Part shown: piece after piece, positions 33,274-41,053 of the stretch | Layout of the letters: every line of letters begins with the position of its first letter | How positions within the stretch are numbered: the first letter of the stretch is position 1 | Source of the DNA: JAATFS01 sp037145635 | GTDB taxonomy: Bacteria; Pseudomonadota; Gammaproteobacteria; Xanthomonadales; Xanthomonadaceae | Assembly: GCA_037145635.1 (NCBI GenBank) | Contig: JBBCXB010000001.1 | Coordinates: 1,279,484 to 1,343,483 of the forward strand | Length of the DNA stretch: 64,000 nt | Reading direction: 5' to 3' | Notes under the pieces: generated by a model | The model's database searches: none | Told to the model about the DNA's origin: nothing | What the model saw: only the letters and a program-made list of their open reading frames with translations | Program-made: the position numbers and the translations under genes

Positions 33274-33300
33274 GTAACGGCGGGAGATGTGAAAGCTTTA
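33274..33300 (-). promoter_or_regulatory. Sigma-28-type promoter of STAS-cheY-cheA
   Basis: Minus strand TAAAGCTT (33293-33300), 11 bases, GCCGTTAC (33274-33281). The -35 matches 7 of 8 and the -10 matches 6 of 8 with exact spacing. The predicted leader is about 25 nt, containing CGGAG. Confidence 0.75.
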
Positions 33301-33343
33301 GCTGCATCGCGTGAAACGTGACGCAGATCGCACCGGGCGGCGC

Positions 33344-34696
33344 TCAATGCAGCAGCTGCGAGGCGTCGAGCAGGATCATCGGCTGCTGCGCCAGGCGCGC
33401 CACGCCGCGGAACAGGTGGTTGGAGATGCGGCACAGGCGGGCATTGTCCGGCGGCTCAATCTGCTGGTCGGTGAGGCTGGTCACGTCCTCCACCGCCGAG
33501 ACGCGCAGGCCCATGGTCTCGCCGTTCTCCTCCAGCACCACCACCCGGGTCTGCATGTCGCTGCCGACCGCCGAGGCGCCCAGGTGCAGGCCGAGGTCGA
33601 GCACCGGCACCACCTGGCCGCGCAGGTTCATGATGCCCAGCATCGACGGCGGCGTACCGCGCAACGGCAGCAGCGGGACCGGCAGCACGACCTCCTGCAC
33701 CTTGAGCAGTTCCAGCGCGTAGGTCTGCTGGCCGCAGCGCAGCCGCAGCCAGCGCGTGCTGCGGTCGGGCGCGCGGCGCGCGGCGCTGCCGGTCTCCGGC
33801 GGCGCCGGCGCCAGCAGGGCGTGCAGGCCGGCGGGCGCCCGCGGGGCGGCGGCGCGGGCGGTCGGACGCGCGGCCAGGGCGGCACGCGCCATCGGCGCCG
33901 CGGCCACCGCCGGCGCGGCGGCGGCAGGTTCGGCCGCAGCTGCGGCGAAGGCGGGGTCGGAGTCCATCTCGGCCAGCAGGTCGGCGAGGTCGAGGCCCGC
34001 GGCCGGGGCACTGGCACCGAAGGCGGGATCCGAATCCATCTCCGCCAGCAGGTCGGCGGCGATCTGCCCGGCGCTCGGCGCGGCGGCCACGGCCGGGCCG
34101 CTGGCACCGAAGGCGGGATCGGAGTCCATTTCCGCCAGCAGGTCGGCGGCGATCTGTTCGGCGCTCGGCGCCGCGGCGACGGCCGGGACGCTGGCGCCGA
34201 AGGCGGGATCCGAATCCATCTCCGCCAGCAGGTCGGCGGCGATCTGCTCGGCGCTCGGCGCCGCGGCCACGGCAGGGACGCTGGTGCCGAAGGCGGGATC
34301 CGAATCCATCTCCGCCAGCAGGTCGGCAGCGATCTGCTCGGCGCTCGGCGCCGCGGCGACGGCCGGGACGCTGGCACCGAAGGCGGGATCGGAGTCCATC
34401 TCCGCCAGCAGGTCGGCGGCGATCTGCTCGGCGCTCGGCGCCGCGGGCCCAGCCGGGGCGGGGGCGGGGGCGGGGGCGGCGAAGGCGGGGTCCGCATCCA
34501 TCTCGGCCAGCAGGTCGGCGGCGATCAGCTCCGGGTCCGGCGCATCGAATTCGTCGTCGTCACGGTCCGCGGCGGGCGCTGCAGCCTCCGCGGGTGCGGC
34601 CGCGGAGGGCGCGGGCGGTGCCGCCGCCGGCGGCTCGGCGCCGGCGGCCTGCAGCAGGCCCGACAGGTAGTCGTCCAGGGCCTCGGCGTTGTTCAT
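33344..34696 (-). CDS. ParP-like CheW-domain protein with seven tandem acidic repeats
   Basis: A 450-residue protein in three parts. Residues 1-60 are Ala/Pro-rich with an acidic patch (DRDDDEFDAPDPE). Residues about 62-255 hold seven copies of (I)AADLLAEMDxDPAF, five of them in perfect 30-residue spacing with PSAEQ in front and GASVPAVAAA behind. Residues about 305-450 form a CheW domain (YALELLKVQEVV, NLRGQVVPVLDL). The start overlaps the parC stop (ATGA). ParC-ParP pairs in Vibrio hold chemotaxis arrays at the cell pole, with ParP binding CheA through its C-terminal CheW-like domain. ParP-like role is inferred from that pairing. Confidence 0.88.
   Translation of the reverse strand: MNNAEALDDYLSGLLQAAGAEPPAAAPPAPSAAAPAEAAAPAADRDDDEFDAPDPELIAADLLAEMDADPAFAAPAPAPAPAGPAAPSAEQIAADLLAEMDSDPAFGASVPAVAAAPSAEQIAADLLAEMDSDPAFGTSVPAVAAAPSAEQIAADLLAEMDSDPAFGASVPAVAAAPSAEQIAADLLAEMDSDPAFGASGPAVAAAPSAGQIAADLLAEMDSDPAFGASAPAAGLDLADLLAEMDSDPAFAAAAAEPAAAAPAVAAAPMARAALAARPTARAAAPRAPAGLHALLAPAPPETGSAARRAPDRSTRWLRLRCGQQTYALELLKVQEVVLPVPLLPLRGTPPSMLGIMNLRGQVVPVLDLGLHLGASAVGSDMQTRVVVLEENGETMGLRVSAVEDVTSLTDQQIEPPDNARLCRISNHLFRGVARLAQQPMILLDASQLLH
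33945..34530. repeat. 90-bp in-frame tandem repeat inside the ParP-like gene
   Basis: AGGCGGGATC starts at 34021, 34111, 34201, 34291 and 34381, exactly 90 bp apart, within units that are almost identical in DNA. More diverged units lie at about 33950 and 34483. The near-identity at synonymous sites indicates recent expansion by slippage or unequal crossover. Confidence 0.92.
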
Positions 34697-35481
34697 GCCG
34701 CCTGCTCCTGGTCGAGCCGGGCGGCGTCGTCGGCCAGGATCCACTCCAGCGCACGGCGGTAGGCCGACAGGCCGCGGCCGGGGTACTCGCCGGGCACCAT
34801 CGCCTTGGTCAGCGATTCAACGTTGCAGATGCGGGTATCCACCGGCACCGCGTCTTCCCAGACGCGCTCGCCGTAGGTGTCCTGCATCGTCTTCAGGGTC
34901 TCGTTGCCGGCGCGGGTCCGGCGATCGAACAGGGTGGGCAGGATCGACACCGGCAGTTCGCGGCGGCGCGAGCGCTGGACCATGTCCGCGGTGCGGTTCA
35001 TGCCGGCCAGGCCATGCAGCGCGAGCGGCTCGGCCTGGGTCGGGATGACCACGCGGTCGGCCGCGGCCAGCGCGTTGATCATCAGCAGGCCCAGGGTCGG
35101 CGGGCAGTCCAGCAGGATGTAGTCGTGATGGCGCGCATGCCGGGTCAACGCGTTCTGCAGGGCCAGGCCCAGGCCGGGCTGGTTGGCGCTGCGGCGCTCC
35201 AGCGTGGCCAGCGCGGTCTGCGCGCAGACGTAGGACAGCCCCGGGATGGCGCTCTCGCGCAGCAGGTCGGCCAGGTCGACCGGCGGCGTGGCGAACAGGT
35301 CCAGCACGCCGGCCGGCGGCGGGTCCAGCGGCACGCCGAACGCCCGGGTGAGCGAGGAATGCGGGTCCAGGTCGATCAGCAGCACCCGATGGCCGAGCGC
35401 GGCCAGGCCGCGGCCCAGCGCCAGCGTCGTGGTGGTCTTGCCTACGCCACCCTTCTGGTTGGCGACTGCCCAGATACGCAT
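34693..35481 (-). CDS. parC: ParC-type ParA-family ATPase
   Basis: A 262-residue MinD/ParA ATPase with the deviant Walker A motif KGGVGKTTTT (about 11-20), switch Asp in LLIDLDPHSS and Walker B DYILLDCPPTLG. It starts MRIWAVANQKGG, very close to the ParC proteins that place chemotaxis arrays at the pole. It sits between motD (TGATG overlap at 35479-35483) and the ParP-like gene (ATGA overlap), so stator, ATPase and array adaptor are translated together. Plasmid partition is unlikely because there is no ParB and the gene lies in a chemotaxis operon. Confidence 0.9.
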   Translation of the reverse strand: MRIWAVANQKGGVGKTTTTLALGRGLAALGHRVLLIDLDPHSSLTRAFGVPLDPPPAGVLDLFATPPVDLADLLRESAIPGLSYVCAQTALATLERRSANQPGLGLALQNALTRHARHHDYILLDCPPTLGLLMINALAAADRVVIPTQAEPLALHGLAGMNRTADMVQRSRRRELPVSILPTLFDRRTRAGNETLKTMQDTYGERVWEDAVPVDTRICNVESLTKAMVPGEYPGRGLSAYRRALEWILADDAARLDQEQAA

Positions 35482-36461
35482 CAGTTCACTCCTTCAATAA
35501 CAGCGGGAACGGACCTTGTGCCGCTTTCGTTGGTGACGGCCGGATGGCCGCCGCCGGTCTCGGGTGGCTTAAACGCCCCGGTCGCGCTCGCGTTCATCTG
35601 CGAAGGCGGATCGGGCGCGAGTGAGCCGGCCGAGTCAGCGAGGATGATCAACACCACACGCCGGTTCGCATTCCGTCCCGCCTCGGTACTGTTATCGGCA
35701 CGCGCCCGGAATTCTCCATAGCCGACCATCGCCAATCGCTGCGCGGCGATGCCGTCGTCGGCGAACAGGTGCACCACGCTGGCCGCACGCGCGGCCGACA
35801 GCTCCCAGTTGGACGGGAACTGCGCGGTGGCGATCGGCTGGTTGTCGGTATAGCCCTCCACGCGCACGCCGTTGGGGGCGTCGCGCAGCACCGCGGCCAG
35901 GCGCGAGAGGGTGTCGCGGGCGCCGTGGTCGAGGGTGGCCGACCCGGTGCCGAACAGGATGTCGCTGTTGATCTCGACCTCGATCCACAGGTCCGAGCGG
36001 CGCACGGTGATCAGCTTCTGGTCGATCAGCGGGGCCAGGGTCTTGCTGAGCTGGGCGGCCACCGCGTCCATCTGCCGCTGTGCGCGGGCCAGCTGGTCCT
36101 GGTTGCGCAGCGACACCGGCAGGCGCATCTGCGCCGACATCGACGGCAGCAGGGTGGGGTCGGTCAGCGCCGCCGGGGCGGTCGGCCCGGGCTGGCCGGG
36201 GTTCTTGATCGGGGTGGGGCGGTCCCAGTCGGCGCCGTGCACCTGGGTGTTGCCGACCTGGATCGGGTTGACGGTGCGCGGGGTGCCGCCGAACGCGGTG
36301 GTCAGCGATTCGGCCATGACCTTGTACTTGGAGACGTTGAGCGTGGACAGGGCGTACATGACCACGAAGAACGCGAGCAGCAGCGTCATCAGGTCGGCGT
36401 AGGGGATCGCCCACGCCTCGTGGTTGCTGTGCTCTTCGACATGCTTGCGGCGGCGGGCCAT
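35481..36461 (-). CDS. motD: MotD stator protein (MotB-type, OmpA peptidoglycan-binding)
   Basis: A 326-residue MotB-like protein. A short basic N-terminus (MARRRKHVEEHSNHEAWAIP) is followed by one membrane helix (about 22-42, YADLMTLLLAFFVVMYAL) with the proton-carrying Asp in PYADLMT, a linker/plug region, and an OmpA-type peptidoglycan-binding domain (about 165-290, VEGYTDNQPI, NWELSAARAASVV, GYGEFRARADN). It pairs with MotC 7 bp upstream. MotC/MotD is the second stator set of pseudomonads and xanthomonads and supports movement under load. A Pro/Thr-rich tail of about 45 residues is extra. Confidence 0.94.
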   Translation of the reverse strand: MARRRKHVEEHSNHEAWAIPYADLMTLLLAFFVVMYALSTLNVSKYKVMAESLTTAFGGTPRTVNPIQVGNTQVHGADWDRPTPIKNPGQPGPTAPAALTDPTLLPSMSAQMRLPVSLRNQDQLARAQRQMDAVAAQLSKTLAPLIDQKLITVRRSDLWIEVEINSDILFGTGSATLDHGARDTLSRLAAVLRDAPNGVRVEGYTDNQPIATAQFPSNWELSAARAASVVHLFADDGIAAQRLAMVGYGEFRARADNSTEAGRNANRRVVLIILADSAGSLAPDPPSQMNASATGAFKPPETGGGHPAVTNESGTRSVPAVIEGVN

Positions 36462-36468
36462 GGCGGGA

Positions 36469-37209
36469 TCAGTGCAGGTAGCCGGCGAGCTTGGATTCGA
36501 TATTGCGCGGGTTCTCGCCCTGCGCGATGGCGATCAGCCCTTCGATGATCATCTCGCGCTCGCCGCTGCTGCGGTGGATCACGCTCTTGAGCTTGGCGGC
36601 GATCGGCAGGAACAGCAGGTTGGCCGAGGCGATGCCGTAGATGGTGGCGGTGAACGCGGCGGCGATGCCGTGGCCGAGCCGGGAGGGGTCGGCGAGGTTC
36701 TTCATCACCGCCATCAGGCCGAGCACGGCGCCGATGATGCCCAGCGTCGGGGCGTAGACGCCCATGCCCTCGAACACCTTGGCCGCGGCCAGGTCCTGGC
36801 GCTCCTGGTTGTCGACCTCGATCTCGAGCATGTGGCGCATGGCCTCGGGCTCGACACCGTCCACCAGCATCTGCAGACCCTTGCGCAGGAAGGCGTCGTC
36901 CTGGCTGCCGAGCTGGCTCTCCAGGCCCAGCAGGCCCTGGCGGCGGGCGATGTTGCTCCACTCGACGATGCGGGCCATCAGCGCCTCGCGGTCGCCGGCC
37001 GGCGGGCTGAACACCCAGCCGACGATCTTGAAGGCACGCCGGAACACCGCCGGCGAGGTGTGCAGCAGGATCGCGGCGATGGTGCCGAGGATGACGATGA
37101 CGAACGCAGCCGGCGACCACAGCGACGACAGGCCGGCGCCCTTGAGGACGCTGCCGCCGACGATCGACACCAGGGCAAGCAGGATTCCAACGAGGCTGAG
37201 TCTGTCCAT
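36469..37209 (-). CDS. motC: MotC stator protein (MotA-type proton channel subunit)
   Basis: A 246-residue MotA-family protein with four membrane helices (about 5-20, 33-52, 150-170, 182-202). It keeps the motor-facing cytoplasmic loop (about 60-145) and the channel proline/glycine segment YAPTLGIIGAVLGLMAVM. With MotD it forms the ion channel that turns the motor against FliG. The ATG at 37209 matches the family start MDRLSLVGILLALVSIVGG. No ribosome binding site is visible, and the -10 box of a sigma-28-like promoter ends only 8 bp upstream, so the mRNA is probably leaderless or nearly so. First gene of motC-motD-parC-parP. Confidence 0.94.
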   Translation of the reverse strand: MDRLSLVGILLALVSIVGGSVLKGAGLSSLWSPAAFVIVILGTIAAILLHTSPAVFRRAFKIVGWVFSPPAGDREALMARIVEWSNIARRQGLLGLESQLGSQDDAFLRKGLQMLVDGVEPEAMRHMLEIEVDNQERQDLAAAKVFEGMGVYAPTLGIIGAVLGLMAVMKNLADPSRLGHGIAAAFTATIYGIASANLLFLPIAAKLKSVIHRSSGEREMIIEGLIAIAQGENPRNIESKLAGYLH

Positions 37210-37216
37210 GGACCCG

Positions 37217-37243
37217 GTATCGGCCCGCGCGCGGCGGACTTGA
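37217..37243 (-). promoter_or_regulatory. Sigma-28-type promoter abutting the motC start codon
   Basis: Minus strand TCAAGTCC (37236-37243), 11 bases, GCCGATAC (37217-37224). The -10 box matches 7 of 8 with exact spacing. Transcription starting about 7 bases on would begin at or next to the motC ATG (37209). Confidence 0.72.
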
Positions 37244-37379
37244 TAGGCGGCATAGATGATTCGGGTGGAACTGCGTCACGAAACACGCGCAGACTGTAAA
37301 CGTTTCCGGTCCGGCGGCGCGCTGCGTGCGTTGTCGGCGGAACCGGTCCAGCGGCCCCGGTTTTGGTTATTCTGGCGGG

Positions 37380-37694
37380 ATGCCTGCCCGTCACTTCATC
37401 CATGTCGTCGGTTTCGAGGTGCCCGTCGAAGGCGCCGGCCCCGACGAGCCGCTGACCGTGCTGCTCGACAAGACGCCCACCGAGCAGTGGCGGGCGGTGT
37501 TCCAGCTGTGCGTCGAGGAACTGGCGCCGGGCGCCACGCGCGAGCCGCCGCAGTTGCTGGCGCAGGAGATCCGGGTGCTGCCGGCCGGGGCGATTACCCG
37601 CGCCCTGGCCTCGGACATCCGCAGCTTCGTCGACAAGGTCAACCGCATGACCTTCATGCGCGGCACGCGCGACCCGCGGCGCAGCCTGATCTAG
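37380..37694 (+). CDS. Small conserved-looking protein of unknown function
   Basis: A 104-residue plus-strand protein, the only one within the motility block. It reads MPARHFIHVVGFEVPVEGAG then LTVLLDKTPTEQWRAVFQLCVEEL and a C-terminal ITRALASDIRSFVDKVNRM stretch, a mixed alpha/beta composition with normal residue use rather than GC-noise. No signal peptide, membrane segment or known motif is seen. GGCGGG directly precedes the ATG; TTGGTTATTCT at about 37363-37373 could be a -10 region. It is divergent from motC and ends in a repeat-rich gap. Confidence 0.72.
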   Translation: MPARHFIHVVGFEVPVEGAGPDEPLTVLLDKTPTEQWRAVFQLCVEELAPGATREPPQLLAQEIRVLPAGAITRALASDIRSFVDKVNRMTFMRGTRDPRRSLI

Positions 37695-37895
37695 GGCGCC
37701 CCGCGGGCTGTTCTGCGGGCTGGACTTGGATCGCGGGAGGTCGGCGCTTTGGCCACTGCCGGCGCTTCGGGGCACGCTGGATTTCGCCTGCCCGATCCCG
37801 GATCGCTCGGCGCAGAAGCCGCATTGGCGGCCGGCAGATCGCCGCTTCCGCGAGATCCGGGCTTCATCAGCGCTGTTCGGTTTGATCGCCAACGG

Positions 37896-37930
37896 CTGAC
37901 GACTGACGACTGACGACTGACCACTGACCA
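37896..37930. repeat. Five tandem heptamers CTGACGA/CTGACCA
   Basis: Three copies of CTGACGA followed by two of CTGACCA without gaps. Similar heptamer strings are familiar from xanthomonad intergenic regions. No coding or regulatory role is apparent. Confidence 0.85.
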
Positions 37931-38051
37931 CACACGACGTGCGGACGGCCCTATCAGCCGCCACCAATCGCCCAATCCTGACCAGGGTCTGCTGCCTGCC
38001 TGCATGAAGCGTCATCCCTTTGCCGCCGCAGCCATGGCAAGTACAGGCCGA

Positions 38052-38165
38052 GGCGTCAGCGTGGCTGGGGATGGGCGGAGAGCGGCACTCCGGATGTACT
38101 GCGGCGGCCAGTTGGAGCAGAGGTCCGCCCGCGCCGAGGAGCCTGTCCCCGGTCAAGCTGGCGGC
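38052..38165. repeat. Structured repeat element, copy A (diverged)
   Basis: Left end GGCGTCAGCGTGGCTGGGGA and right end TGTCCCCGGTCAAGCTGGCG are imperfect inverted repeats. The left part also shares GGCGGAGAGCGGCAC and the right part GCCGAGGAGCCTGTCCCCGG with the two copies near the window end. The internal hairpins have decayed in this copy. Confidence 0.8.
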
Positions 38166-38485
38166 CTTGCCGATGCTGGCGATCGCATCGGCGCGTCAGG
38201 CAGTTCGTCGCGGACGCTGGCGGCTTGGCGCCGCGTGGTCTCGGGAGCGTTCAGCGCAGGCCGCCACGGCGCCTGTCCCCGCGCCCCTCGCCGAGCCCGG
38301 CCATTGCGCGCACTCGTCACCATGGCACACACGCCTCGGGTCTCTTCCCCCGCGGCTCTCTTCCCGGCGGCCCGTGGTGGACGTCCTGGCCTGGCCCCAC
38401 GGACCTCCTGCACGGAGGTCCGCAGTGGCGGGACGAAAGGCGCCGGTTCCCGGTCGCCCGTGCGTTGCCCGCGCCGCGGCGGCGG

Positions 38486-40165
38486 TCAGTGATCGTTGGC
38501 GCGCAGGCCGTCCACGTCCAGGATCAGCGCCATGCGGCCGTCGCCGATCAGGGTGGCGCCGGCGTAGCCGGGCAGGCCGCGCAGCGAGCGCGGCAGCGGC
38601 TTGATCACCACCTCCTCGCGGCCGCGCACCTGGTCCACGACCAGGCCGAAGCGCGACTCGCCGGCCTGCAGCAGCACCACCGTCAGCAGTGGCGTGGGCG
38701 TGGTCTGCAGGTCGAGCCAGCGCCGCAGGTCGACCAGCGGCAGGGTGTGCGAGCGGCGGTCCAGCACGGCGCGGCCGTCGAACCAGCCCAGCGAGGTCTG
38801 CGGCGCGTGCAGCACCTCGACCACGCGCGCCAGCGGCAGCGCATAGACGCTGTCGCCGGCCTGCACCAGCAGCGTCGGCAGGATCGCCAGCGTCAGCGGC
38901 ACCCGGATCAGGAAGCGGCTGCCGCGGCCCAGCTCCGACTGGATCTGGATGGTGCCGCTGAGTTCGCGGATGCGCGACTGCACCACGTCCATGCCGACGC
39001 CGCGGCCGGAGATGTCGGTGACCTCGGCCTTGGTCGAGAAGCCGGGCAGGAAGATCAGGTGCAGGCACTCGTCGGTGCTCAGCCGCGCGGCCGCCTCGAT
39101 GTCGATCAGGCCCTTCTCGCGGGCCTTCTCGCGCAGGCGCTCCGGGTCGATGCCCGCGCCGTCGTCCTGCACCTCGATGCTGACGTAGTCGCCTTCCTGC
39201 TGCGCCGACAGCCGCACATGGCCGCTGCGCGGCTTGCCGGTGGCCTCGCGCAGGGCAGGCGACTCGACGCCGTGGTCGATGGCGTTGCGCACCAGGTGCA
39301 CCAGCGGGTCGGCCAGCGCCTCGACCAGGTTGCGATCGAGCTCGGTCTCGGCGCCGATCAGCTCCAGCTCGACTTCCTTGTTGAGCGAGCGCGCGACGTC
39401 GCGCGCCACCTTCGGGAAGCGCGAGAACACCTTGCCCACCGGCTGCATGCGGGTCCGCATCACCGCCGACTGCAGCCGTGCGGTGGCGATGTCGAGCACG
39501 CTGACCGCGCGGTCCAGTTCCTCGTCGCGCAGCCGGGTGCGCAGGGTCTTGAGGCGGTTGCGCGACAGCACCAGCTCGCCGATCAGGTTGACGATGGCGT
39601 CCAGGCGCTTGGTGTCCACGCGCACGGTGTGCTCGGCTTCGCCGCCGGCCTTGGCTGCCGGTGCGGCCTTGGACGCGGCCGGGGCCGGTGCGCTGCTCGG
39701 CACCGCGTGCAGCTGCGGGGCCGCCGCCGTGGCGGCGGAGGGCGCCGCGGCCGGCGAGGGTGCGGCCGCTCGCGCCGCGGGCGGCTCGCCCTTGGCGTCG
39801 AACTGCGCGATCAGGGTGGCCGGGGCGTGCGGGGGTTCCTCGCCGGCGGCCATCGCGTCGAGCATCGCCTGCAGGTAGTCCAGCGACTGCTGCGCGGCGT
39901 CAAAGTGATGCGCCTGCAGCACCGCCTGGCCGGCGCGTGCCATGCCCAGGGTCTCCTCGGCGGCGTGGCACAGCTCCACCATCGCGTGCACCGCCAGGAA
40001 TCCGGCGCCGCCCTTGAGCGTGTGGAAGCCGCGGAACACGGCGTTGAGCTGCTCGGCGTCGTCGGGTGCCTGCTCCAGCGACACCAGTTGCTCGCCGAGA
40101 CGATCCAGGATCTCCTGGGCCTCGACGATGAAATCGGCGGCGATGTCGTCCGGAACGGCGCTCAT
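38486..40165 (-). CDS. cheA: CheA chemotaxis histidine kinase (cheY-cheZ cluster)
   Basis: A 559-residue CheA: HPt domain with His48 (FHTLKGGAGF), then about 90 residues of Ala/Pro linker with no recognisable P2 CheY-binding domain, dimerisation domain (about 185-245), ATPase domain (LVHLVRNAIDHGVE, DDGAGID, GRGVGMDVV) and CheW-like regulatory domain. It is shorter than typical flagellar CheA proteins because P2 is missing. The start at 40165 is chosen at MSAVPDDIAADFIVEA; the frame is open upstream without a start signal. It follows cheZ after a 267-bp gap that contains a hairpin. Confidence 0.94.
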   Translation of the reverse strand: MSAVPDDIAADFIVEAQEILDRLGEQLVSLEQAPDDAEQLNAVFRGFHTLKGGAGFLAVHAMVELCHAAEETLGMARAGQAVLQAHHFDAAQQSLDYLQAMLDAMAAGEEPPHAPATLIAQFDAKGEPPAARAAAPSPAAAPSAATAAAPQLHAVPSSAPAPAASKAAPAAKAGGEAEHTVRVDTKRLDAIVNLIGELVLSRNRLKTLRTRLRDEELDRAVSVLDIATARLQSAVMRTRMQPVGKVFSRFPKVARDVARSLNKEVELELIGAETELDRNLVEALADPLVHLVRNAIDHGVESPALREATGKPRSGHVRLSAQQEGDYVSIEVQDDGAGIDPERLREKAREKGLIDIEAAARLSTDECLHLIFLPGFSTKAEVTDISGRGVGMDVVQSRIRELSGTIQIQSELGRGSRFLIRVPLTLAILPTLLVQAGDSVYALPLARVVEVLHAPQTSLGWFDGRAVLDRRSHTLPLVDLRRWLDLQTTPTPLLTVVLLQAGESRFGLVVDQVRGREEVVIKPLPRSLRGLPGYAGATLIGDGRMALILDVDGLRANDH

Positions 40166-40380
40166 GACTAGGACCTGCCCGGGCGGTTGGAATCGGCCAC
40201 GTCGTCGTGCCCGGCTCCTGGGTGGCGGGACACGGCGCAGCGACCGGCCGGCCGCCCGTTCAGGCCGCGCGCGGCCGTCCGGGGACCGGACACGGCAATC
40301 CGCAGGGCCTCGCCCGGGTGTGCGTGGGGCTGCGTCATCGTTCGGTCGTTCATCGGCATAAGTTCCCTCGTTCTTGCCTG

Positions 40381-40407
40381 CCCCGCGCGCGCCCAAGCGC
40401 GGCGGGG
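40381..40407 (-). terminator. GC-rich hairpin between cheZ and cheA
   Basis: CCCCGCGCGC and GCGCGGCGGGG face each other around CCCAA. It lies 26 bp after the cheZ stop, without a T run. Between it and cheA a -10-like GCCGATGA (40350-40357) occurs but its -35 is poor, so whether cheA has its own promoter is open. Confidence 0.4.
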
Positions 40408-40432
40408 CCTATTCCCATCGCCCGGGCGGGGT

Positions 40433-41053
40433 CTACAGCCCCAGCCCGGAGAGGAGGTCGTCGGCGTCGTGCTGCGACACCGCGTGGCGGTCCAGCCCCT
40501 TGATCGCCGGGCCGGCGAGGCCGCCGTCGGGCTTGTCCTCCTTCGGCGGCAGGCCGAGCGCGCCGAAGCCTTCGTGCACGCGGCGCACGATGGTGGCGAC
40601 GCGGCGGATGATCTGCCCGGTCAGGTCCTGATAGCTCTGGGTCAGCGCCATCTCGGTGAGGTTGTGGCGGATCTTGTCCAGCACCTCGCCCTGGTCGACG
40701 GTGAGCCCGCCGGCGCGCAGCTGCTCGGCCAGGTCGCGGCATTCCTCGGCCAGGTCCAGGGTGCGGTGGCTGGCCTTCTCGGTCATCTCCACCACGTGGT
40801 CCAGGCGCGCGCAGGCGTCGTCCAGCTCGCCGGCCTCGTCGGGCAGGGTGGGCAGCTCGCCCAGCGCCTGGCCGAGGTCGCGCGCGAGCCGGCTCAGGCC
40901 CTGCATCATCGGGCGCGTGCGCCAGGCGGCGAGGGTGTCGATCTCGCGCCGCCAGCCGGCCTCGTCGCCGTTCTCCAGCGCGTCGAGGGCGCCCTGCAGG
41001 CGTTCGATCAGGGCCGAGCGCTCGGCATTCACTTCGGAGACGGAGGCGTTCAT
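40433..41053 (-). CDS. cheZ: CheZ phosphatase of CheY
   Basis: A 206-residue all-helical protein. It speeds dephosphorylation of CheY-P; the catalytic residues Asp143 and Gln147 sit in SYQDLTGQ, at the same numbers as in E. coli. The C-terminal DADDLLSGLGL is the CheY-binding peptide. The start overlaps the cheY stop by one base (TGATG at 41051-41055). Presence of cheZ marks the adjacent CheY as the motor-binding one. Confidence 0.95.
   Translation of the reverse strand: MNASVSEVNAERSALIERLQGALDALENGDEAGWRREIDTLAAWRTRPMMQGLSRLARDLGQALGELPTLPDEAGELDDACARLDHVVEMTEKASHRTLDLAEECRDLAEQLRAGGLTVDQGEVLDKIRHNLTEMALTQSYQDLTGQIIRRVATIVRRVHEGFGALGLPPKEDKPDGGLAGPAIKGLDRHAVSQHDADDLLSGLGL

Larger units (their letters stand above)
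37695..38485. other. Repeat-rich gap of 0.8 kb between the small gene and cheA
   Basis: No convincing gene is present on either strand. It holds a heptamer array (37896-37930), a diverged copy of the 113-bp terminal-inverted-repeat element (38052-38165) and, at about 38390-38445, a short segment (CTGCACGGA...GGCGG...AAGGCGC) that recurs at 63171-63211 and 63611-63651. Confidence 0.65.

Noticed and set aside
33945..34530. The 90-bp repeats as a CRISPR-like array
   Set aside because: Units are contiguous, in frame and 90 bp long with no spacers; they encode a protein repeat.
40350..40376. A sigma-28-type promoter before the cheA of 38486
   Set aside because: The -10 box GCCGATGA is good, but the sequence at the -35 distance (CAAGAACG) does not match, so it is not listed as a promoter.
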